Of a stretch of 58,988 nucleotides of DNA, positions 53,554 to 58,988 are shown one piece after another (the first letter of the stretch is position 1; every line of letters begins with the position of its first letter). The notes under the pieces are model-generated. The model did no database searches and was not told the DNA's origin. It worked only from the letters and a program-made list of their open reading frames with translations. This stretch comes from Thaumasiovibrio sp043421945. Its GTDB lineage: Bacteria > Pseudomonadota > Gammaproteobacteria > Enterobacterales > Vibrionaceae. The stretch lies in contig JBHOGO010000018.1 of NCBI GenBank assembly GCA_043421945.1, positions 1 through 58,988 on the forward strand, given 5' to 3'. Position numbers and translations under genes: made by a program.

Positions 53554-54738
53554 ATGCCGCATAAAAATAAACGCAATACAACATTCGCCTATTTTGCTGA
53601 GCTATTCAAAATCAGTAAAAAAAACGTTCATCAAAAATCAACCCGAGTGGCTGATTGTTCAAAGCTAAACATCCTATGTGAGAGCTTTGGAGATATTGAT
53701 ATTCAAAATCTATTAGCATCAGATATTTTTTTCTGGGTTGATTCTGTTGATGAGCACTATAAAAATAAAACTATTAATGAGTACTTTAGGCTCCTACGAG
53801 CCGTCTTTGCGCTCGCACAAGGCGATAAGCTGATTGTTGAAACACCAATGGCTAAAATTTCTAATCGCTCCGTCGCTGATGAAGCGCCAGAACCCAACCC
53901 GTTTACGCTCGCAGAATTAGAGACATTTAAACTCGTTGATAGTGAGTGCCATAGCACTAAAAATCTTGTCGAAGCTATGACCGCCTGTGGGGCGAGAATT
54001 AGTGAAATGATTTCATTAAAAGTGTCTGATTTAGATTTGAACAATCGTCAACTACACATTCGCTCGGCACAAGTTCTCGGTGTTTCGAAATGCACGAAAA
54101 CTCGGTCAGGTGATCGAGTTGTCGAAATCAGTGACATTCTTTATCCCATTCTTGAAAGACAGTTAGATATTGCTAGGCAGTACGATGCCGTTGATATCAA
54201 GAAGAAAGGACGGAATGGGAAAAAAGTAACTCTTGAAAGGGAGCAGTATCTATTTATCGATACTATTCGTGGATGTCATTACAAGGACGTCAAAGATTTC
54301 AGCCAACGGTACTGGTACAAGCATTTAACGAAAGCGAACGAGCTACATATAGAGCGTACTGGCGAAGGCATCCAAAGTCGGGGCGTATCTCAGTTGCGTC
54401 ATACTTTTGCAAGCCAAGCACTAACAGCAGGTGTTAATAAAAACTGGCTAGCAGGTCAAATGGGTCACACTGATACCATTATGATTGATAGAGTTTATGC
54501 CAGATGGATGACAGAAGACGCTAGTGACCAGACTCAAAAAATCAACCAACATTTTAGCAAGCTAGTCAGCAACACTGTAGACCCGATTATAGTACCTGGA
54601 ATAAGAAAAAAGGTGGAGTTAGAGCAGTTATTGCAGATTAAAACTACGTTGAAGCACTCTGAAGACCATGAGTTAAAAGCAATCATCAATGACAAGATTG
54701 CGAGCATGATGCAAGAACTGGAGGCTCACAATGCTTGA
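53554..54738 (+). CDS. Second tyrosine recombinase of the element
   Basis: 394 aa with AAAAGGA upstream. The core-binding region is followed by the catalytic domain: Arg in ACGARISEMISLKVSDLDL, Lys in KTRSGDRVVEI, box II QLRHTFASQALTAG, GHTDTIMIDRVYARW with the nucleophile Tyr. It is distant from the first recombinase and has an extra insert (KKKGRNGKKVTLERE) between the Lys motif and box II. The C-terminal approximately 60 residues are helical. It overlaps the coiled-coil gene by 8 bp. Confidence 0.9.
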   Translation: MPHKNKRNTTFAYFAELFKISKKNVHQKSTRVADCSKLNILCESFGDIDIQNLLASDIFFWVDSVDEHYKNKTINEYFRLLRAVFALAQGDKLIVETPMAKISNRSVADEAPEPNPFTLAELETFKLVDSECHSTKNLVEAMTACGARISEMISLKVSDLDLNNRQLHIRSAQVLGVSKCTKTRSGDRVVEISDILYPILERQLDIARQYDAVDIKKKGRNGKKVTLEREQYLFIDTIRGCHYKDVKDFSQRYWYKHLTKANELHIERTGEGIQSRGVSQLRHTFASQALTAGVNKNWLAGQMGHTDTIMIDRVYARWMTEDASDQTQKINQHFSKLVSNTVDPIIVPGIRKKVELEQLLQIKTTLKHSEDHELKAIINDKIASMMQELEAHNA

Positions 54739-55522
54739 GCAACAGTTTAGAGATGAATGCACTAAGCTCGGTGTCATCAACGTCAACAAGTTAGATAACG
54801 ACTGGGCTGCTTATCAATCCGTTTATCTAGAGATGAGTCAGAATGGCGAAAAAGAAGTAAAAGCCACTGAATATTACAACCGACTTGGCGGTCAGTATCA
54901 TGTTGCTAAAGCTGCTTTGAATCTATTGAAGCGGAATAGCATGCCGCAACATGGCGTTGAACACCCCAAGCCGATTTGGTTTCAGCAAGTTGTAACGAAT
55001 ATTACCTCTAACGCGGAAGCGCTCTGGCATCAGATTGACGAGCAAATGTCGATTGAGATAGCACGTAGGGTTGAATGTGCGGAAGCTGCAATGCGTAAAG
55101 CCGAACATGAGCATTTAGAGTTAGGAAAATACTTAGATGAAGTCTGCGGTGAAAAAAAACAACTCGAAGAGTCGATTAATTCTCTTATCGGCTATCGTGA
55201 TGAAAATGAACAACTGTCACGCTCTCTTGAATCGAAGTGCCTGAGAATAAGTGCTCTTGAGGATAAGCTAAGTGAAACGAATGTTATCTTAGAAAAGTAC
55301 GAAAAACAGCGAGAGCAACTGAATCAGTTGCAGGTAGAGCACGCTGAGATTAACACTCAGCTAGTCATGCGAAATGAGCAGTTAGATGAAATGAAAACTG
55401 AGGTACAGTGGCTTAGGGAAAGACTCAACACTACTTCACACTCATCACTTCCAACAGGTATCTCTCGACCTGAAAATCCTGGCTCGCTCATCGAGAGTAT
55501 TCAGAATGGAGATATGGGATGA
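54731..55522 (+). CDS. Coiled-coil protein with KfrA-like N-terminal region
   Basis: 263 aa. The N-terminal approximately 70 residues (KLDNDWAAYQSVYLEMSQ, VKATEYYNRLGGQYHVAKAA) resemble a KfrA-type helix-turn-helix. The segment from about residue 110 to 230 is a long heptad coiled coil (HLELGKYLDEVCGEKKQLEE, QLEQ-type repeats, EMKTEVQWLRERL). KfrA proteins are plasmid DNA-binding autoregulators or partition helpers. The overlap with the recombinase gene suggests a joint role, comparable to the accessory coiled-coil proteins of multi-recombinase transposons. Family membership is tentative. Confidence 0.6.
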   Translation: MLEQQFRDECTKLGVINVNKLDNDWAAYQSVYLEMSQNGEKEVKATEYYNRLGGQYHVAKAALNLLKRNSMPQHGVEHPKPIWFQQVVTNITSNAEALWHQIDEQMSIEIARRVECAEAAMRKAEHEHLELGKYLDEVCGEKKQLEESINSLIGYRDENEQLSRSLESKCLRISALEDKLSETNVILEKYEKQREQLNQLQVEHAEINTQLVMRNEQLDEMKTEVQWLRERLNTTSHSSLPTGISRPENPGSLIESIQNGDMG

Positions 55523-55553
55523 TACTGTCTAGATATACTCCAGCATTGAGAGT

Positions 55554-55747
55554 CAAGGGCTTCAGCCCTTGCATTTTCGTAGCAAAAAGCCAACCACGCA
55601 CGCTCAAAATTATGCGTCACTTGAAAGTGGAATGCATGAGTAACCAGCTACGCTTCCGTCACACTTTTGCTTCGCAAAAGATGAAACGGAAGCTGCTGGC
55701 AAGAGATGTATCTCTTGACTCTCTAAGGGTAACCTCCGTGGGAGGTT
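55554..55747 (+). repeat. Array of four hairpins before the relaxase-like gene
   Basis: H1 55554-55571: CAAGGGC-TTCA-GCCCTTG. H2 55652-55693: outer GCTTCCGT/ACGGAAGC around inner CTTTTGC-TTC-GCAAAAG. H3 55700-55717: CAAGAGA-TGTA-TCTCTTG. H4 55731-55747: AACCTCC-GTG-GGAGGTT. All stems are perfect. The 228-bp region lies directly upstream of the relaxase-like gene, a common place for oriT. H4 contains the gene's Shine-Dalgarno. Confidence 0.75.
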
Positions 55748-55750
55748 ATC

Positions 55751-57307
55751 ATGCTCAATAAAGTCCGATTATTTCATCGTCATTTTAACTACAAATCGAC
55801 GCCAACTGGGCGTAAAAAATGTGAATCATCACTACAACATTCTCTTCGAATCAACCCAGGTCATGACTCTGTAAAACAGCTTGAATGGAATCCTGCACTG
55901 ACCAACAACAATATTATTTATTACCGTGGTCGTGTGCAGGCTCTTGATGAACAAGAGCAAGATGAACGCCAAGAAATTCTATTTGATATAGCACCTGAAC
56001 CTCGGCTACGTGATCATAAAAAACTGCAAACGCAACAACGACAATATCGCGCTAAAATCAAAAAGGCGATAACTTCCGAATTCAAGGTAGGAAACATACA
56101 AGCGAGTGACTTTTTGTCGAACATACTCAAACATAAAGAACGTGTTAGCTATTCACAAATCGACAGATTTGCGCAGTTGCCTATGACTCGCCCGAGACAA
56201 AGACGACATATGTTGGAAGTCTACCTCAATGCGCATAATCAAATCTGCACACGCCCACCGACTGAGAATGCCATTGCGGTACAAGAAGGTATTTTCAAAA
56301 TCCCTCACCAGTGGGGAGTTGGTTCTGACGTTATTTCCCTACACGAGTACGTTGAATTCACCAGGCAGTTTTTAGATTTCCACTATCCTAATCACGCTAT
56401 AGAGGTCATCATCGGTCATGATGACGAGCGTGATGAATCTGAGTCTACGGGGCTTCACACTCATTATTATCTTAGCGGTAAGAACCACCAAACGGGTGAG
56501 TACGATTTACGTAAAAGGCAGATTGAGATTGTTAATGAGTTTCTCGCTAAGGAAGATTCCGCACATGAACCCTTCCCCGCTAGCAGTAAATTAAGTCATC
56601 GGCAAAGCAAGGCTTTTGGTCATCATTACCAGCGTATGGTTCAAGAATACACAAATGAACACCTGCTGAAACCAAAGGGTTTTGTTGCTGAATTTGCGGA
56701 TGAAACGGAGAAAGCCAGCAAACAATACCAGCATATGGTTGCCCAAGCCAAACTGCCAAAATCGGCACGAGAGTTTAATTTTTACAATCGGCAACTAGCA
56801 CAATGCAAACAGCGACTGGAATCACTTAAGGACGATACTGCTCTGCTAAATGAACAAAAAAAAGCTATTGTTCCGTTGCTCGCTACCGCGATGCAAGAAA
56901 TAAAAAATGCTGATATCTACCTAAAGAACCAGCAAAGCCAACTAGAGCAGTTGCATGCAAAGAAAGTCGACGCACAGAATGAGATTGATGCGATGGGTAT
57001 GCGTTATCTCGCATTGCAGCATACTTTTGCTAACAAGCATGATGAGCTAAACAGTGTTGAAGATGCGTTAGCAAATGCAGAGCACAACCTGAAAGCCATC
57101 AACCGAGAATCTAAGCAGCAACTTGAGAGCATCATTGAGTCTGTCTTCATGTTGCTGCTAGCGAAGGCTAAGAACAACTCTGGGCTTGTTAAGAAATTTA
57201 CGCAGCAACTGACCTCGCGAGTCAACACAAAGCTTCCTGACCCTTTGGAGCCGATCCTAGACGCAGGAATAGCACTAACTCGTGATGAGTTAGCTATTGA
57301 GCCTTGA
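55751..57307 (+). CDS. Relaxase-like protein (MOBV/Pre-related HUH type) with coiled-coil tail
   Basis: 518 aa. The N-terminus SSLQHSLRINPGHDS resembles motif I of Pre/Mob enzymes. A central strand carries GHDDERDESES followed by TGLHTHYYLSGKN, an acidic patch plus HxH pattern like the HxDExxPHxH motif that binds the metal in HUH relaxases. From about residue 320 the protein is a coiled coil (LAQCKQRLESLKDDTALLNE, LYLKNQQ-type IYLKNQQSQLEQLHAKK), as in Pre/Mob proteins. It would nick oriT and start transfer. A catalytic Tyr was not pinned down. The SD GGAGG lies within a hairpin. Confidence 0.6.
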   Translation: MLNKVRLFHRHFNYKSTPTGRKKCESSLQHSLRINPGHDSVKQLEWNPALTNNNIIYYRGRVQALDEQEQDERQEILFDIAPEPRLRDHKKLQTQQRQYRAKIKKAITSEFKVGNIQASDFLSNILKHKERVSYSQIDRFAQLPMTRPRQRRHMLEVYLNAHNQICTRPPTENAIAVQEGIFKIPHQWGVGSDVISLHEYVEFTRQFLDFHYPNHAIEVIIGHDDERDESESTGLHTHYYLSGKNHQTGEYDLRKRQIEIVNEFLAKEDSAHEPFPASSKLSHRQSKAFGHHYQRMVQEYTNEHLLKPKGFVAEFADETEKASKQYQHMVAQAKLPKSAREFNFYNRQLAQCKQRLESLKDDTALLNEQKKAIVPLLATAMQEIKNADIYLKNQQSQLEQLHAKKVDAQNEIDAMGMRYLALQHTFANKHDELNSVEDALANAEHNLKAINRESKQQLESIIESVFMLLLAKAKNNSGLVKKFTQQLTSRVNTKLPDPLEPILDAGIALTRDELAIEP

Positions 57308-57427
57308 CGGTGGTTTTCACAAAGTATTCTCAATTATTGTTGTTTACGATAATGGCGAATACTTTCTTCTCATACGTTCAATTAGATGTTTGGTACTAAA
57401 CTGACGGATTGCACTTTGCCTACTGGC

Positions 57428-57452
57428 AACTAGGAGGGAACCCTTCCTAGTT
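57428..57452. repeat. Strong hairpin in the gap before the transglutaminase gene
   Basis: AACTAGGA-GGG-AA-CCC-T-TCCTAGTT forms an 11-bp stem with one bulged base and no T tract, so it is not a clear terminator. The rest of the 352-bp gap (57308-57659) shows no gene and no repeat I can support. Confidence 0.6.
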
Positions 57453-57659
57453 CAAACTCATTCCTGTCCAGAACCATCATTGTTGGCACTTCGTAACTCA
57501 GAAGCGCCCCAAAACGTGCTGGCACCAATAGATATGCATGTATGTTGACTGCATAATGTAGGTTAATGCGAGCGGCAACAGGAAGTATCCTTTCTCAACA
57601 AGGGTGGTTGAAAAAATGTTCCTTCCGCCAAAGACGTGGATAAACTTCAAGGAAGGCAA

Positions 57660-58841
57660 ATGATCAAGATAGATACGACAACAAGTACCACATCAACCCC
57701 GTCAAATAGTAGGAGTCTCAATGGTTTCAATTGTATTGAAATTATTGACACCAATAATTATCAAACCACCCCAAATATAACAAGGCTGCCTTGCTATGTT
57801 GATTCGCTCAAGGACTTGAAAGAGTATGTCTGTAATTTGGTACAGTTTAATACTGACAGTGAGCCAAAACTGTTCGTCTCGGTAATGAATTGGGTTTCGA
57901 TGCAGTGGCAGCATGATGGTATGAATGAGCCAGATAAAAACCTAAGTTCTTTGGAATTACTTAAAAACGTTCATAGAAAGGGGAAGCGATATCGATGTGT
58001 AGAGTATGGAAAAGTAATGACTGACATCCTTGCTTCCCTTGGTCACTCTACGAGGACGGTAGGTTTGCAGGCAGTGGATGTCGGGTATGGCGGATTTGGC
58101 AAAGGTCATGTAGTTACAGAGGTGTGGTCAAATGAGCTGAACAAATGGTTGTTCTTCGACCCACAATTTAGCGTCTACGCAGTAAGGAACGAAGAATTAC
58201 TAAACGTTTTCGATATTTACTCCTTGAAAAAGTTGGGGAAGAAATCAGAGATCGATTTTATTCTCGATCCAGAACTAGCTAGGTTGAATGATATTGAGCA
58301 AGCTGACGTAACTACTGATTATTGGAACTTTATCAGCAACTATCTAGGGTATCATGTAACCAGTACCACAATTGGAAGTTCAAGCAAGCAGTTATACTTA
58401 TTGATGGAAGCTGACTTACCTGTCCTAACCTTTCAAGGAATGGGAGGCACAACCAAGCGCATTTTTACCAAAGAGCCCACAGTGTCATACCCCTTGCTCA
58501 ATCGTACATTAATTTCATTGGTACCTTTGCCAAGTAAGAACGGTAGGTTTCAAAGTATCTGTGCAGAGTTCGACATAACCACAGAAGAGCAATACCTTCG
58601 CAATATGTGGCGATTTGCGGCTGAGGGGGAGATCACTTTAGAGTTTGACAGTTCCATGCCCAATCTATCGAATTATCAAATTAGAGAGAATGAAGGAACA
58701 TGGGAAGACCTTACCTCCAATGAACATTATTGGAAACTTGCGACAGGTGTTAACAAGATTGTCGTTAGGGCTAAATCTACAGAAAATGTTCTGGGGCCTG
58801 AGACATTCATTGAGCTATCTTATAGGCCGTTTAATAGCTGA
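57660..58841 (+). CDS. Transglutaminase-like cysteine-protease-fold protein (cargo)
   Basis: 393 aa from MIKIDTTTSTTSTPS, with AAGGAAGG upstream. A transglutaminase-like core is visible: Cys in GKRYRCVEYGKVMTDILASL (about residue 120), His in GKGHVVTEVWSNEL and Asp in KWLFFDPQFSVY, in the C-H-D order. No signal peptide is present. The C-terminal approximately 150 residues are beta-rich (NKIVVRAKSTENVLGPETF). Enzymes of this fold are proteases, transglutaminases or deamidases. The location suggests cargo of the element; no partner gene is in the window. Confidence 0.72.
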   Translation: MIKIDTTTSTTSTPSNSRSLNGFNCIEIIDTNNYQTTPNITRLPCYVDSLKDLKEYVCNLVQFNTDSEPKLFVSVMNWVSMQWQHDGMNEPDKNLSSLELLKNVHRKGKRYRCVEYGKVMTDILASLGHSTRTVGLQAVDVGYGGFGKGHVVTEVWSNELNKWLFFDPQFSVYAVRNEELLNVFDIYSLKKLGKKSEIDFILDPELARLNDIEQADVTTDYWNFISNYLGYHVTSTTIGSSSKQLYLLMEADLPVLTFQGMGGTTKRIFTKEPTVSYPLLNRTLISLVPLPSKNGRFQSICAEFDITTEEQYLRNMWRFAAEGEITLEFDSSMPNLSNYQIRENEGTWEDLTSNEHYWKLATGVNKIVVRAKSTENVLGPETFIELSYRPFNS

Positions 58842-58988
58842 TTCTTGGTGTTTCGCGATACGAAAACTAATGAATACATGGCACTTTAGACTTTCTACGC
58901 TAACACGTTTTTGTCCGTGCGACGTGAAGTCGCATGAAGCGCTGTTCACCGCGATAAGAGTGAACCGTTTGTATCACCAGACGACCCT

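Noticed and set aside
55519..55761. 80-codon ORF across the hairpin array
   Set aside because: It runs through four hairpins and has no plausible ribosome site. Its only protein signature is RHTFASQ, so it is treated as possible remnant sequence, not a gene.
57440..57475. Second tRNA-Ser copy or attR
   Set aside because: The similarity to the tRNA 3' end is too weak and the T arm does not pair, so it is not called as an attachment site.
58918..58965. Two short inverted repeats at the window end (TGCGAC/GTCGCA and GTTCAC/GTGAAC), considered as an integron attC or element end
   Set aside because: Six-base arms only, no core-site pattern seen, and the window ends before context is available.
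1..58988. CRISPR arrays, rRNA genes, retron or diversity-generating reverse transcriptases
   Set aside because: No regularly spaced direct repeats other than the ori2 iterons, no rRNA sequence and no reverse transcriptase motif were seen.

Overview
The window is the replication-origin region of a Vibrio secondary chromosome (chromosome 2). The evidence is an RctB initiator gene (15224-17206, minus) and a plasmid-type parA2-parB2 operon (18290-20481, plus). They flank an iteron origin with six ATGATCA cores at an exact 23-bp period, a perfect DnaA box (TTATCCACA) and an AT-rich segment. Six perfect copies of the Vibrio chromosome-2 centromere motif TTTACA-N-TGTAAA (parS2) lie between 12.7 and 44.3 kb, plus one copy with a single mismatch inside the origin. 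Gene content, codon use and moderate GC fit Vibrionaceae. Species cannot be named from sequence alone.

Layout. 0-15 kb: a 29-codon leader ORF and a maltose O-acetyltransferase-like gene, a phosphoribosyltransferase, an HD hydrolase, a soluble CZB chemoreceptor, an M15-like peptidase, OsmC and ACT proteins, a GH2 beta-mannosidase, GtrA, a glutathionylspermidine-synthase-like ligase, envelope proteins, a lysophospholipase-like hydrolase and a patatin/beta-barrel protein. 15-20.5 kb: rctB, ori2, parA2, parB2. 20.5-30 kb: tmcA, a FapA/DUF342 protein, an alpha/beta hydrolase, a DctB/DctD-like two-component pair with a degenerate regulator ATPase, pdxH, and a 50-codon ORF behind a perfect FNR box. 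30-37 kb: an AEC permease and the proline catabolic locus putA, a separate PutA C-terminal-type domain, and putP. A cluster of RctB-site-like motifs straddles the AEC-putA junction. 37-51 kb: a Sel1 protein, a HAD phosphatase, ackA, a small unknown two-gene operon, an AraC remnant, a CPA2 antiporter, a SigZ-type sigma factor, class III alcohol dehydrogenase, an apparently frameshifted receiver-domain gene, a TDT transporter and a FIST chemoreceptor.

51-59 kb: a tRNA-Ser(UGA) gene is followed by what looks like an integrative mobilizable element. It encodes a tyrosine recombinase coupled to an unknown 248-aa protein, a second tyrosine recombinase overlapping a coiled-coil (KfrA-like) gene, an approximately 200-bp array of four hairpins, a relaxase-like protein with an HxH motif and a coiled-coil tail, and a transglutaminase-like cargo gene. 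The right end was not found and may lie outside the window. This element is the best candidate for an undescribed system. The next best are the RctB-motif cluster 13-14 kb from ori2 and the FNR-box microprotein gene.

All product calls come from reading motifs and domain architecture. No database search was run.
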